From SYFT01 sp964471115 (lineage in GTDB: Bacteria; Acidobacteriota; Vicinamibacteria; Vicinamibacterales; SCN-69-37): DNA of 64,000 nt. The stretch lies in NCBI GenBank assembly GCA_964471115.1, contig CAYYFE010000001.1:186001-250000 (forward strand), written 5' to 3'. The position numbers were made by a program, and so were the translations under genes. Positions 17,340-26,209 of the stretch are shown one piece after another (the stretch's first letter is position 1; every line of letters starts with the position of its first letter). The notes beneath the pieces are model-generated. The model ran no database searches, was not told the origin of the DNA, and was given only the letters and a program-made list of their open reading frames with translations.

Positions 17340-18013
17340 TGCTCGTTGCGTCTCATCTGGCCAAGCGCTATGACACCGCGCGCGGCGCCGTGGACATTCT
17401 TGACGATGTGTCGCTGCAGGTGGAGCGTGGCGATGCGGTGGCCATCATGGGGCCGTCGGGCTGCGGCAAGAGCACGTTGCTGTACATGCTTGGCGCGCTC
17501 GAGCGCCCGTCGTCTGGCACCGTGACCCTGGACGGCCGCAATCCGTTCGAGCTCGACGAGGCGGCGCAGGCGGCCTTCCGCAACGCGCATGTGGGGTTCG
17601 TCTTTCAGGACCATCTGCTGCTGCCGCAGTTGTCGGCGCTCGACAACGTGATCGCACCGACGCTCGTGTCGGCGACGCCGGCGCCGGCGCAGTCCATGAA
17701 GGCGCGCGCCACCGAGCTGCTGACGCAGGTCGGTCTGGCGGATCGGCTGGAGCATCGGCCGGGGGAACTGTCGGGCGGCGAGCGCCAGCGGGTGGCCATT
17801 GCGCGGGCACTGGTGCAGCAGCCGGCGTTGCTGCTGTGTGATGAGCCCACCGGCAACCTCGACCGCGCATCAGCAGACGCGGTGGCCGACCTGCTGGCCG
17901 GGCTGCAGCAGTCTCACAAGGTGATGCTGGTGGTGGTGACGCACAGTCCGGCGCTGGCGGCCCGGTTTCCCCGCCGGTATGAACTGAGCGATCGGAGACT
18001 GACCGCGGCATGA
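17339..18013 (+). CDS. LolD/MacB-type ABC transporter ATPase
   Basis: 224-aa ATPase subunit of a type VII (MacB/LolCDE/FtsEX-like) ABC system on the inner face of the membrane. Walker A is GPSGCGKST at residues 38-46, the Q-loop is FVFQDHLLLPQLSALDNV, the signature LSGGERQR is at 144-151, and Walker B is LLLCDEPTGNLD with Asp168-Glu169. The H-loop His is in VVVTHSP. Start ATG 17339 overlaps the previous stop; an upstream in-frame start nine codons earlier is less likely. It is translationally coupled (ATGA) to the 1130-aa permease, which it must power. Such pairs use ATP hydrolysis for mechanical work on periplasmic substrates rather than direct transport. Confidence 0.93.
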   Translation: MLVASHLAKRYDTARGAVDILDDVSLQVERGDAVAIMGPSGCGKSTLLYMLGALERPSSGTVTLDGRNPFELDEAAQAAFRNAHVGFVFQDHLLLPQLSALDNVIAPTLVSATPAPAQSMKARATELLTQVGLADRLEHRPGELSGGERQRVAIARALVQQPALLLCDEPTGNLDRASADAVADLLAGLQQSHKVMLVVVTHSPALAARFPRRYELSDRRLTAA

Positions 18014-21000
18014 CACGCGCGATGTTGGCGCGACGCAGTCTCGCGCACTATCGTCGCACCTACATCGCGGTGATCTTCGGTGTGGCCGCTGCGGTGGCCG
18101 TGCTGGCGGGATCGTTGCTGGTGGGGTCGTCGGTGCGCGCGAGCCTCGCCGGACTGGTGACCGCGCGTCTGGGCGCGACCGACCTGCTGGTCTCGGCGGA
18201 GAACCCGTTCACGGAAGAACTGGCGGACCGTCTGCGCGAGCAGCCGGAACTCGCTGCGATCGGCGGTGCGGTGGCGCCGGTCTTCGCGCTTGAGGCGGTC
18301 GCGATTCACCAGTCGAGCGGGCTGCGGGCCGGCGACGTCAGCGTGTACGGCGTTGACGCGCGGTTCTTCCAGTTTCACGGCGTCGACGTGGACGCGCCCA
18401 CCGGTGGGCAGGCCCTGCTCAGCCCTGATCTGGCGGCTGAACTGGACGCGGCGGAGCAGGATGCGCTGGTCGTGCGTGTGGCCCGTCCGACCGACATCCC
18501 CATTGATTCGCTGCATGGCCGCAAGGACGAGGTGGGCCGGGCGATCCGGCTGACGGTTCGGCAGACACTCACGCGCGCGCAGATGGGCGAGTTCTCGCTG
18601 TCGCCCAGTCAGGGTCCCGTGCGTGCCGTGTTCATGGCGCTGCCGCGCCTGCAGCGCGACCTGGAGCAGCCCGGCCGCGTCAACGCCCTGCTGGTGTCCA
18701 GGCGGAACGGCGCGCTCGACGCCGATGGACTGATCAAGGCGCTCGATGCATCAATCGATGCCGCGGACTTGGGACTGTCGTTCGTCGCGTTGCCCGACGG
18801 CACCACGCTGATCGAGTCGTCTGCAGGGTTGTTGCCGGATGCGGTCACGACCGCGCTGGCCGCGGTGTCCACGCGGCTGTCGATCGAACGCACAGAGGTT
18901 CTGTCGTGGCTGGCCAATCGCATGGTCGTGCGCGATCGGGCGGTGCCGTACTCGCTGGTGGCCGGCCTCGGGCCGTCCGCAGGCGGCGACACGCGCCTGG
19001 CCGCGCTGCTGGCCGATTCGGGTGACGGCGCGCCGCCGCTCGTGCTCAACGACTGGGCCGCCCGCGACCTGGCCGCGCAGGTGGGCGACACGATCGCACT
19101 GGAGTACTACCGGTGGGCCGACGAAGGACGCCTGGTCACCGAGCAGACCACCTTCCGCATCGCCGGCATCGTGCCCATCGACGGCCTCGCCGCGGATCGA
19201 CGGTTGTCGCCGCCGTATCCCGGCATCACGGACGCCGACAGCGTTGGTGACTGGGACCCGCCGTTTCCCATCGACCTGCAACTGGTCCGGCCCATCGACG
19301 AGGACTACTGGGACCGCTACCGCACCACGGCCAAGGCGTTTGTGCCGTTGACCATCGCGCAGGAACTGTGGCGCACCCGATACGGCGCAGTTTCGTCGGT
19401 GCGCCTCCGGAACCCGGGAACCGCGGACCTGCAGAATCTCGGCGCGTCGATCGGGGCGGTACGCGGCGGGTTGCTGGTGGCCGACGTGCGCGCGCAGAAC
19501 GTGTCGGCCTCAGTCGGCGCCACCGACTTCGGCGCGTATTTTTCGTACTTCAGCTTCTTCCTTGTCGTCTCGGCGCTGCTGCTGACCGCGTTGTTCTTCC
19601 GGCTCGGCATCGAACAGCGCCTGCGCGAAATCGGCGTGTTGCGCGCGGCCGGATTCAGCTTGTCCGCGATTCGTGGCTTGTTCCTGCGCGAAGGCGTCGT
19701 CGTCGCCGTGGCCGGCGCCCTGGCCGGTGTGGCCCTGGCCGTCGCCTGGGCGGGCCTGATGATGTACGGCCTGCGCACATGGTGGGTGGGCGCAGTCGGG
19801 ACGACAGCACTCGAGCTGCACATCGATCCCGTCACGCTTCTCGCAGGCGCCCTCGGCGGCATCCTGGCCGCCATCGTCTGTATCTGGCTGACGGTGCGGG
19901 CGATCGGACGATTCTCCCCACGGGAACTGCTGAGCGGGTCCACCATGTCGGCGCTGACCGAGGCGCGCTCGGTGAACCCGTGGCGCACGCGACTGGCACC
20001 GCTCGTGCTGGTGCTGGCGGTGGCCCTAGCGCTGGCCGGTGGCCTCGGCGCGATTCCCGCCGCGGCCGGCTTCTTCGGAGCCGGCGCGCTGGTGCTGGTG
20101 GGCGGCCTGATGATCCTGGGAGTGCGGCTGTGCCGGCCGCAGCTCGCGACCTTGTCCGGGCATGGCGGTCGTGCGCTCGCGACCTTCGGCTGGCGCAATG
20201 CGGCGTGGCGGCCAGGCCGCAGCATGACCTCCGCCGGGCTTGTGGCCGTCGCGGCCTTCCTGCTCGTGTCGGTCGACTCCTTCCGCAAGAGCACCCACGG
20301 CGCCGACGACCCGCGCGGCGGCACCGGCGGGTTCGCCCTGATCGCCGAAACCGCGCTGCCGCTCGTCCACGATCCGACCACGGCCGCCGGTCGCGAGGAA
20401 CTGGGCCTGCAGTTCCAGGCGGACGACCCCGTTTTTGCCGGCGCCACCGTCTTCGGCGCGCGGCTGCGGCCGGGCGACGATGCGAGTTGCCTGAATCTGT
20501 ATCAACCGAAACAGCCGCGTGTGCTCGGCGTGAGCGACGCGTTCATCGCGGCGAACCGGTTCACGTTTGCCGCCTCGCTGGCGTCGACCGACACCGAGCG
20601 CGACAATCCCTGGCGCCTGCTCATACCGGCCGACGACGCCGACGCCGTGCCGGCCATTGTCGACGCCACGTCACTGCAGTACGTGCTGCACGCGGCCGTC
20701 GGCGACGTGATCACCATTGATGCCGACACCGCCCGGCCGCTGCAGCTGCGGATCGTCGGCTCGCTTTACGACAGCGTGCTCCAGGGCGAAATCATCATCG
20801 CCGAGTCGGCGTTCCGCCGGGTGTTTCCCGAGGCGGCGGGGTACCGGGTTTTGCTGGTGGCGGCAAGTGGCGGCGAGTCGCGGCAAGTGGCGGCCGGTGG
20901 CGGCGAGTTGCGGCAAGTGGCGGCAAGTGAGTTGGCGCAGGTGATAGAAGAACGGCTGGAGCCGTTCGGCGCGGATGTGCAATCCACGGTGGCGAAGCTG

Positions 21001-21402
21001 GCGGCGTTTCATCGCGTCGAGAACACGTACCTGTCGACGTTCCAGACGCTGGGCGGGCTCGGCCTCATCCTCGGCACGATCGGCCTGGCGGCGATCACCG
21101 CGCGCAACGTGCTGGAGCGGCGCCGCGAGCTGGCGTTGCTGGCGGCGGCGGGCTATCGCGCGCGCGACCTGTCGGTGATGGTCGTCGCCGAGAACCTCGG
21201 CCTGGTCGCCGCCGGCCTCGGCATCGGCGTCGTGGCCGCCTTGCTCTCGATTGCGCCCGTGCTGATCGCCCGCGGCGGCCGCCCGCCGGCGTTGTCGATG
21301 CTCTGGCTTGCGGCGGTGGTCGTGGCCGGTGTCATCGCGGCGCTCGTCGCCACGCGGGCGGTGCGCCGGTTGCCGCTGCTGTCGTCGCTCCGCAGCGATT
21401 AA
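18010..21402 (+). CDS. Large FtsX-family ABC permease
   Basis: 1130-aa permease partnering the upstream ATPase. One N-terminal helix is at about 17-38, with a large extracytoplasmic domain to about 505. An FtsX bundle follows at about 510-640 (YFSYFSFFLVVSALLLTALFFRLG, then GVVVAVAGALAGVALAVAWAGLMMYG). A pair of helices lies near 660-710, then a second external domain, and a last FtsX bundle at about 1015-1120. The doubled FtsX unit on one chain resembles the YbbP type. Residues near 950-974 (VAASGGESRQVAAGGGE and onward) are encoded by a tract of the GTGGCGGCAA decamer repeat found between genes elsewhere, an apparent expansion inside the coding sequence. The frame stays open through it. Confidence 0.9.
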   Translation: MTRAMLARRSLAHYRRTYIAVIFGVAAAVAVLAGSLLVGSSVRASLAGLVTARLGATDLLVSAENPFTEELADRLREQPELAAIGGAVAPVFALEAVAIHQSSGLRAGDVSVYGVDARFFQFHGVDVDAPTGGQALLSPDLAAELDAAEQDALVVRVARPTDIPIDSLHGRKDEVGRAIRLTVRQTLTRAQMGEFSLSPSQGPVRAVFMALPRLQRDLEQPGRVNALLVSRRNGALDADGLIKALDASIDAADLGLSFVALPDGTTLIESSAGLLPDAVTTALAAVSTRLSIERTEVLSWLANRMVVRDRAVPYSLVAGLGPSAGGDTRLAALLADSGDGAPPLVLNDWAARDLAAQVGDTIALEYYRWADEGRLVTEQTTFRIAGIVPIDGLAADRRLSPPYPGITDADSVGDWDPPFPIDLQLVRPIDEDYWDRYRTTAKAFVPLTIAQELWRTRYGAVSSVRLRNPGTADLQNLGASIGAVRGGLLVADVRAQNVSASVGATDFGAYFSYFSFFLVVSALLLTALFFRLGIEQRLREIGVLRAAGFSLSAIRGLFLREGVVVAVAGALAGVALAVAWAGLMMYGLRTWWVGAVGTTALELHIDPVTLLAGALGGILAAIVCIWLTVRAIGRFSPRELLSGSTMSALTEARSVNPWRTRLAPLVLVLAVALALAGGLGAIPAAAGFFGAGALVLVGGLMILGVRLCRPQLATLSGHGGRALATFGWRNAAWRPGRSMTSAGLVAVAAFLLVSVDSFRKSTHGADDPRGGTGGFALIAETALPLVHDPTTAAGREELGLQFQADDPVFAGATVFGARLRPGDDASCLNLYQPKQPRVLGVSDAFIAANRFTFAASLASTDTERDNPWRLLIPADDADAVPAIVDATSLQYVLHAAVGDVITIDADTARPLQLRIVGSLYDSVLQGEIIIAESAFRRVFPEAAGYRVLLVAASGGESRQVAAGGGELRQVAASELAQVIEERLEPFGADVQSTVAKLAAFHRVENTYLSTFQTLGGLGLILGTIGLAAITARNVLERRRELALLAAAGYRARDLSVMVVAENLGLVAAGLGIGVVAALLSIAPVLIARGGRPPALSMLWLAAVVVAGVIAALVATRAVRRLPLLSSLRSD
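20857..20928 (+). repeat. GTGGCGGCAA decamer array inside permease gene, locus 2
   Basis: Seven consecutive decamers (GTGGCGGCAA, GTGGCGGCGA, GTCGCGGCAA and variants) plus a partial unit lie inside the FtsX permease coding sequence. They translate to a Val-Ala-Ala-Ser/Gly-Gly-Gly-Glu-rich linker. Because 10 is not a multiple of 3, the peptide repeats every three units. It is the same unit and orientation as the intergenic arrays at 12883, 34617 and 42688. Confidence 0.9.
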
Positions 21403-21444
21403 CTGTCCCTATTGACGCCGGCAGGAATCGAAGTACCGTACGCC

Positions 21445-21966
21445 ATGGTTGATCTGTCCATGCGCCCCGATCGCACCGAGTCCGCCGACTACTACTTCAC
21501 CTACATCGACAAGGTTCCGGACGGCGACATCGTGGCGACGCTCAACGCGCAGACCACGCAGGTGCTGTCGTGGCTGCGGGGCATCACGGAGGACCAGTCG
21601 CGCCATGCCTACGCGCCGGGCAAGTGGACGATCAAGGAAGTGCTCAGTCACATCAATGACACCGAGCGCGTCTTCGTGTCGCGGGCGATGTGGTTCGCGC
21701 GCGGGTTCGAGGCGCCGCTGCCGGGGTTCGATCAGGACGTGGCGGTGCAATATGCCGGCGCCAATGCGCGCTCCTGGCAGAGTCATGTCGACGAGTTCGC
21801 CGCCATCCGCGCCTCGTCGCTCGCGTTCTTCCGGTCCGTGCCGGCTGAGGCCTGGCTGCGCCGGGGCATCGCGAGCGGGAATCCATTCACCGTTCGCGCG
21901 CTGGCCTGGATCACCACCGGCCACGTGGCGCATCACATGGGCGTCCTGCGCGAGAGATACATATAA
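21445..21966 (+). CDS. DinB family protein
   Basis: 173-aa four-helix-bundle protein of the DinB/YfiT superfamily, usually metal-dependent thiol transferases or hydrolases of unknown substrate. The metal-binding histidine triad is visible: His in LSHINDTERVF and two in GHVAHHMGVLRERY at the C-terminus. The helix-1 region KWTIKEVLSHIND is characteristic. ATG 21445 is preferred over the upstream TTG 21412. It follows the permease by 42 bases and ends ten bases before the GNAT gene; its C-terminal codons contain the TATAAT promoter of that gene. Two more DinB-fold genes lie at 44239 and 44786. Confidence 0.85.
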   Translation: MVDLSMRPDRTESADYYFTYIDKVPDGDIVATLNAQTTQVLSWLRGITEDQSRHAYAPGKWTIKEVLSHINDTERVFVSRAMWFARGFEAPLPGFDQDVAVQYAGANARSWQSHVDEFAAIRASSLAFFRSVPAEAWLRRGIASGNPFTVRALAWITTGHVAHHMGVLRERYI

Positions 21967-21967
21967 T
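21962..21967 (+). promoter_or_regulatory. Consensus -10 (TATAAT) of the GNAT-RsbU gene run
   Basis: A perfect TATAAT overlaps the last codons and stop of the DinB gene, 8 bases before GTG 21976. It is the clearest leaderless-type promoter in the window and would drive the overlapping genes up to 28578. Confidence 0.6.
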
Positions 21968-21975
21968 GTGAGGTC

Positions 21976-22566
21976 GTGCCGCAGCCGCAGTATTTCCTTC
22001 GTGAGTACCCCCTGCAGCAGGGCGCCCTCGAGATCGCGTACATCGAGGAGTTCTTCAACGATTTCCCGAAACGCAAGACCGCCACGGAGATTCTGGCCCG
22101 CCTGCAGGATCGCGAGTGCCAGATCCTGATGGCCGAGGCGCCGCTCGACGATGGCACTGTCGTGCCGGTGTCGTACAAGGTCTCGCACGAGCTGCACGAA
22201 CACGAAACGGACCCCGCGCTGGCGGATCTGGTCGCGCGGCTCAAGGGCGCGGTGGTGTTCAAGGAACGACGCATCCTCTACAACTGGCTGGGCGCCACAC
22301 GGCGTGACTGGCGCGGCCGCGGTCACTTCCGCGCGCTCTCGGAAGAGCAGGAAGCCTGGGCCGTGTCCCGCGGCTTCGACGAGATCGTCGTCAAGACCAA
22401 GAACCGGTACTACGACATGCGCGGCACGCTCGACACCCTGCAGTTCAACGTGATCAAGCTCGAGGTGGCGCCCGACATGCTCGACGCCAAGGTGTACATG
22501 AGCAAGCCGCTGGGACTGTCCGTGCTCGACGCGCACAGGAGCCGGCGGCAGGTCACACGGGTGTGA
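21976..22566 (+). CDS. GNAT-fold acetyltransferase-like protein
   Basis: 196-aa protein with a GNAT-like pattern: an N-terminal IAYIEEFFNDFPKRKTATEILARLQ segment and a central beta strand region. The pyrophosphate-loop-like stretch LGATRRDWRGRGHFRALSEEQEAWAVSRGFDEIVVKTKNRYYDMR follows, where R-x-x-G-H-x-R replaces the usual R/QxxGxG/A. It then ends on a strand (FNVIKLEV). N-acetyl transfer is the family role; the acceptor is unknown. GTG 21976 is preceded by TATAAT at 8 bases. Its stop overlaps the SpoU methylase start (GTGTGA), so translation is coupled. Confidence 0.7.
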   Translation: MPQPQYFLREYPLQQGALEIAYIEEFFNDFPKRKTATEILARLQDRECQILMAEAPLDDGTVVPVSYKVSHELHEHETDPALADLVARLKGAVVFKERRILYNWLGATRRDWRGRGHFRALSEEQEAWAVSRGFDEIVVKTKNRYYDMRGTLDTLQFNVIKLEVAPDMLDAKVYMSKPLGLSVLDAHRSRRQVTRV

Positions 22567-23363
22567 TCACGCCCGAGCTGGCCGAGCTGATTCGCCATAC
22601 CGGCGATCCCGCGTGGCTGCTCGACCGGGGCTGGTTCGTCGCCGAAGGCCGCAACGTCGTCCGGCGCCTGCTCGAGGCGCGTCGTTTTCAGGTTGAAGCG
22701 CTGCTGCTGACACCACCCGCCGCATCCGGCATGGCCGCGGCGCTGGAGGCCGTGCCCGCAGCAGACCGGCCATGTGTCGAGGTGGTGCCACAGGCCGAAC
22801 TCGATCGGCTGACGGGCTTCCGCCTCCATCAGGGGTGTGTGGCGTTCGCGCGCCGGCAGGCGTTGCCGCGCTGGGAACCGACGATGACGGCCGCGGGGCT
22901 GTCCGTGCTGCTGGAACGCGTGCGCGATCCGGACAACGTCGGCAGCATCATGCGGTCGGCGCGTGCGCTGGGCGTCCGGACCGTCCTGATTGGACCCGAG
23001 TGCGCGGACCCGTTTTATCGCAAGGCGATCCGGACGTCGATGGGCGCGGTGTTCACGTTGACGGTCGCAACCGCCGAGCCCTGGCCCGAGGTGCTGACGC
23101 TGATCGGTGAGGCCGGGGCGCTTCGCGTGGCCGCCACGCCGGCCCCGGCGGCGGCGTCGATCGAGGCGGTGGCCGGACGGGCGGGATCCCGCCCGGTGCT
23201 GCTGCTCGTCGGTTCGGAAGGGGAGGGGCTGACCCCACAGACCCGGCAGGCCGCGGACGTCGAAGCGAGAATTCCGATGGCGAGCGACGTGGATTCGCTC
23301 AACGTCGCCGTCGCCACCGCCGTCGCGGTTTATGCTCTAACACGAGGGGGCGAGGGTGGATAG
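22563..23363 (+). CDS. TrmH/SpoU family RNA 2'-O-methyltransferase
   Basis: 266-aa SPOUT-fold enzyme that methylates ribose 2'-OH in rRNA or tRNA using S-adenosylmethionine. The N-terminal substrate-binding domain has FVAEGRNVVRRLLEA. The trefoil-knot domain shows motif 1 ERVRDPDNVGSIMRSARALGV (catalytic Asn/Arg), motif 2 LLLVGSEGEGLT and motif 3 IPMASDVDSLNVAVATAVAVY. The overall length matches RlmB/TsnR-like enzymes. The GTG start overlaps the GNAT stop by four bases, and its stop overlaps the next gene by eight. The target nucleotide is not predictable here. Confidence 0.93.
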   Translation: MITPELAELIRHTGDPAWLLDRGWFVAEGRNVVRRLLEARRFQVEALLLTPPAASGMAAALEAVPAADRPCVEVVPQAELDRLTGFRLHQGCVAFARRQALPRWEPTMTAAGLSVLLERVRDPDNVGSIMRSARALGVRTVLIGPECADPFYRKAIRTSMGAVFTLTVATAEPWPEVLTLIGEAGALRVAATPAPAAASIEAVAGRAGSRPVLLLVGSEGEGLTPQTRQAADVEARIPMASDVDSLNVAVATAVAVYALTRGGEGG

Positions 23364-24276
23364 ACGCACACAAGGTTCAGGGGTTCTTGGGTTCCTGGGT
23401 GCCGGGGTTCTCGGTTCCTGGGTTCTTGGTTCCTGGGTTCTGGGTTCCGTGGTGCTCGCCCAGGGTGCGCCGGCGACCGAGATCTTTCTGGCGCCGCTCA
23501 CAGTGAGCGGGGCGAAGGTCAGTGTGGGCCGGCCGATCAACATCACCAACAATCCCGGCTACGACAACCAGCCGCAGTTTCTGGCCGACTCCAGCGGTGT
23601 GTTGTTTTCGTCGAATCGCGACGGCCAGCAGACGGACATCTATCGGTACGACATCGCCGCCAGACGCGTCGTGCAGGTGACCCACACCGCAGAGAACGAA
23701 TACTCGCCGACGTTGACGCCTGACGGCATGACCTTTTCCACGGTGCGCGGCGCGGAGCAGAAGTTGTGGCGCTTCACGATGGACGGCCGCGATGCCGGCC
23801 TGGCGTGGACGCACATGGGCCTCATCGGCTATCACGTGTGGATCTCACACACGCAGCTCGCGACGTTCGTCCTGGGTCAGCCGAACACGCTGCAGTTGCT
23901 CGACATCAGAACCGGCGGCAGCGAGACAATCGAGAAGAGCATCGGGCGGTCACTGCTGATCCGCCCGGGCACCGGCACCGTCAGCTTCGTGCACAAACCG
24001 CAGGGACAGCCCTGGGTGATCAAGGAACTGGATCCGAAGACGAAGCAGATCACCACCCTCGTCAACACGCTGGAGGGCAGTGAAGACCTGGCCTGGACCC
24101 CCGATGGTGGGATCGTCATGGGCCAGAAGGGCAAGTTGTTCCTGTGGCGGCCCGGCGGCGCGTGGACGGAGATCGCGGACCTGACGCGGCAGGGAGTGGC
24201 CAACATCTCACGTCTCACCGTCAGTCCGGACGGCCGGTGGCTGGCCATCGTGTCGCAGGCGGCAGCCGCGCGGTGA
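23356..24276 (+). CDS. Secreted TolB-like (PD40) beta-propeller protein
   Basis: 306-aa exported propeller with WD40-like PD40 repeats: DNQPQFLADSSGVLFSSNRDG, EYSPTLTPDGMTFSTV, EDLAWTPDGGIV and SRLTVSPDGRWLAIVS. It resembles the C-terminal domain of TolB. The signal peptide (residues about 8-36) is unusual: it is written by a tandem array of GGGTTCCT-like units and reads as repeats of Gly-Val-Leu-Gly-Ser-Trp-Val-Leu before an AQG cleavage site. Start GTG 23356 lies within the end of the SpoU gene; no other start would give an export signal. The stop overlaps the aminotransferase start (GTGA). The role is unknown; perhaps ligand binding or surface display. Confidence 0.78.
   Translation: MDRRTQGSGVLGFLGAGVLGSWVLGSWVLGSVVLAQGAPATEIFLAPLTVSGAKVSVGRPINITNNPGYDNQPQFLADSSGVLFSSNRDGQQTDIYRYDIAARRVVQVTHTAENEYSPTLTPDGMTFSTVRGAEQKLWRFTMDGRDAGLAWTHMGLIGYHVWISHTQLATFVLGQPNTLQLLDIRTGGSETIEKSIGRSLLIRPGTGTVSFVHKPQGQPWVIKELDPKTKQITTLVNTLEGSEDLAWTPDGGIVMGQKGKLFLWRPGGAWTEIADLTRQGVANISRLTVSPDGRWLAIVSQAAAAR
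23374..23449 (+). repeat. GGGTTCCT-type array encoding a signal peptide
   Basis: About ten 7-8 base units (GGGTTCTT, GGGTTCCT, GGGTGCCG, GGGTTCTC, GGTTCCTG and so on) in tandem inside the TolB-like gene. The mix of 7- and 8-base steps keeps an open frame whose product is strongly hydrophobic. Confidence 0.85.
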
Positions 24277-25439
24277 GCCACGGGCAGTCCCGACGTCTGG
24301 CGGCCGTCCAGACCCCCATCATTCCGATCGTTTCGCGCTGGATCGCCGAAACGCCGGGCACCATCTCGCTGGGCCAGGGCGTCGTGTCGTACGGACCACC
24401 GCCAGGGGCGCTTGCGGCCCTGGCGACGTTCCCCGAGTCGCCGGCGGATCATCGGTATGGCGCGGTGGAAGGGGAAGCGGCGCTCGTCTCGGTGATCGAA
24501 GACAAGCTGCGGCACGAGAACGGGATCGACGTCACCGGCGCGAGCCGTGTGGTGGTGACCGCCGGCGGCAATCTGGCGTTCATGAACGCCGTGCTGGCGG
24601 TGACCGACCCGGGCGACGACGTCATCCTGCCGGTGCCGTATTACTTCAACCACGAAATGGCCATCGAGATGGCCGGTGCGCGTGTCGTGCCGGTGCCGAC
24701 CGATGATCAGCGGCAACTGGACCTCGACGCCATTGCGCGCGCGGTGACGCCGCGGACACGTGCCGTGGTGACCGTGTCGCCCAACAATCCCACCGGCGTG
24801 GTGTACCCCGAGGCCACGCTGCGCGCGGTGAACGAGCTGTGCCGCGACCGCGGTCTGTTCCACATTCACGACGAGGTGTACGAGTACTTCCTCTACGAGC
24901 AGGCGAGGCACTTCTCGCCGGGCAGCCTGCCCGGCGCGGCTGCGCACACGATTTCGATGTACTCGCTGTCGAAGGCGTACGGGCTGGCGAGCTGGCGGAT
25001 GGGCTACATGGTGGTGCCCGAGGCGCTGTGGGTGGCGGTCAACAAGATCCAGGACACGCTGCTGGTGTGTCCGCCGGTCGTCAGCCAACGCGTCGCGCGG
25101 GCGGCGTTGGGGGTGGGCCGATCCTATGCGCAGTCACACCTGGCGCGACTTGATGAGATGCGCCGGTTGATGGCCGACGCGTTGTCGGCGCCGGGTGTCC
25201 CGTGTGAGGTGCCGACGGCCCTCGGGGCGTTTTATTACTTCGTCCGGGTGCGTTCGTCCCTCGATGCGCTCACGTTGACCGAGCGGCTGATTCGCGAGTA
25301 CCGCGTGGCGGTGATTCCCGGCTCCGCGTTTGGCGCGACTGAGGGAACGTTCCTCCGGGTGTCATACGGCGCGCTCGATCGCGACACCGCGGCCGAGGGC
25401 ATTGGCCGTCTTGTGGAAGGGTTGAAGGCACTCGCGTGA
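24273..25439 (+). CDS. PLP-dependent class I/II aminotransferase
   Basis: 388-aa fold-type I aminotransferase of the aspartate/kynurenine-like group. Present are TISLGQGVVSYGPPP near the N-terminus, VSPNNPTGVVYPE, HDEVYEYFLY, and the Schiff-base lysine K234 in YSLSKAYGLASWRMGY. The C-terminal Arg motif FLRVSYG anchors the substrate carboxylate. GTG 24273 overlaps the previous stop (GTGA); a longer frame upstream is an out-of-frame shadow of the TolB-like gene. It is coupled to the exonuclease gene downstream, also by GTGA. Exact substrate is not determinable. Confidence 0.9.
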   Translation: MSHGQSRRLAAVQTPIIPIVSRWIAETPGTISLGQGVVSYGPPPGALAALATFPESPADHRYGAVEGEAALVSVIEDKLRHENGIDVTGASRVVVTAGGNLAFMNAVLAVTDPGDDVILPVPYYFNHEMAIEMAGARVVPVPTDDQRQLDLDAIARAVTPRTRAVVTVSPNNPTGVVYPEATLRAVNELCRDRGLFHIHDEVYEYFLYEQARHFSPGSLPGAAAHTISMYSLSKAYGLASWRMGYMVVPEALWVAVNKIQDTLLVCPPVVSQRVARAALGVGRSYAQSHLARLDEMRRLMADALSAPGVPCEVPTALGAFYYFVRVRSSLDALTLTERLIREYRVAVIPGSAFGATEGTFLRVSYGALDRDTAAEGIGRLVEGLKALA

Positions 25440-26209
25440 AAGTCATCACCTGGAACGTCAACGGCATTCGCGCGCGCCAGGCCCAGGTGCAGGACCTGTT
25501 GGCGGCCGAGCAGCCGGATGTCGTGTGTCTGCAGGAGATCAAGGCGACGCCGGCACAGGTGCCGGAACTGCTGGTCAACCCGGGCGAGTACTGGTCGTAT
25601 TGGCATGGCGCCGGGGGATATTCCGGCGTGGCGTTGCTGATTCGTAAAGAATTCGTCAAGGCACCGCCCCGTTTCTGGCACCCCGGTTTCGACTTCGAAC
25701 AACGAATCGTGGTGGCGGATGTCGAGCCGGTCGCGGGCGCAAACCCGGAGCCGCTTCGCCTCGTCTCGGTATATGTGCCCAACGGCGGCAAGGACTTCGA
25801 CGCCAAGATGCGGTTTTTCGGCGATCTGCAGCAGTGGGTGGGTGAAACACTCACGGCCGGTCCGGCGCTAGTGCTGTGTGGGGACCTCAACATCGCGCGG
25901 GAAGAGCGCGACGTGCACCCGAAGGAGCGCAAGGTGAACCAGATTGGCACGCGGCCGGAGGAACGGGACCTGTTCGCGCGCCTCCTGTCGGCGGGCCTCG
26001 CCGACGTGGGCCGGACTCTGGATCCGGAGAACGACCAGTTGTTCACCTGGTGGGCGCCCTGGCGCAGCCTGCGGCAGCGTAATATCGGGTGGCGGATTGA
26101 TTACGTGCTGGCCGGTGCGCCGCTGGCCGCTCGCGCGGTGGGCTGCGAGTCACGCCGCGAATTCGGGACCAGCGACCACGCGCCTCAGATTGCGGTATTC
26201 ACGCCATGA
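25436..26209 (+). CDS. xthA: Exodeoxyribonuclease III (AP endonuclease)
   Basis: 257-aa EEP-family nuclease that nicks DNA at abasic sites and degrades 3' ends in base-excision repair. Catalytic features are MKVITWNVNGIRAR at the N-terminus, Glu34 in CLQEIKA, YVPNGGKD, Asp150/Asn152 in CGDLNIA, WRIDYVLA and Asp247-His248 in GTSDHAPQ. The length is normal for bacterial XthA. The GTG start overlaps the aminotransferase stop by four bases, and the stop overlaps the next ATG (ATGA). Confidence 0.95.
   Translation: MKVITWNVNGIRARQAQVQDLLAAEQPDVVCLQEIKATPAQVPELLVNPGEYWSYWHGAGGYSGVALLIRKEFVKAPPRFWHPGFDFEQRIVVADVEPVAGANPEPLRLVSVYVPNGGKDFDAKMRFFGDLQQWVGETLTAGPALVLCGDLNIAREERDVHPKERKVNQIGTRPEERDLFARLLSAGLADVGRTLDPENDQLFTWWAPWRSLRQRNIGWRIDYVLAGAPLAARAVGCESRREFGTSDHAPQIAVFTP

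Noticed and set aside
20857..20928. Repeat in the FtsX permease as a frameshift or sequencing error
   Set aside because: The frame is open and FtsX sequence continues on both sides in the same frame, so the tract is a genuine in-frame segment as given.
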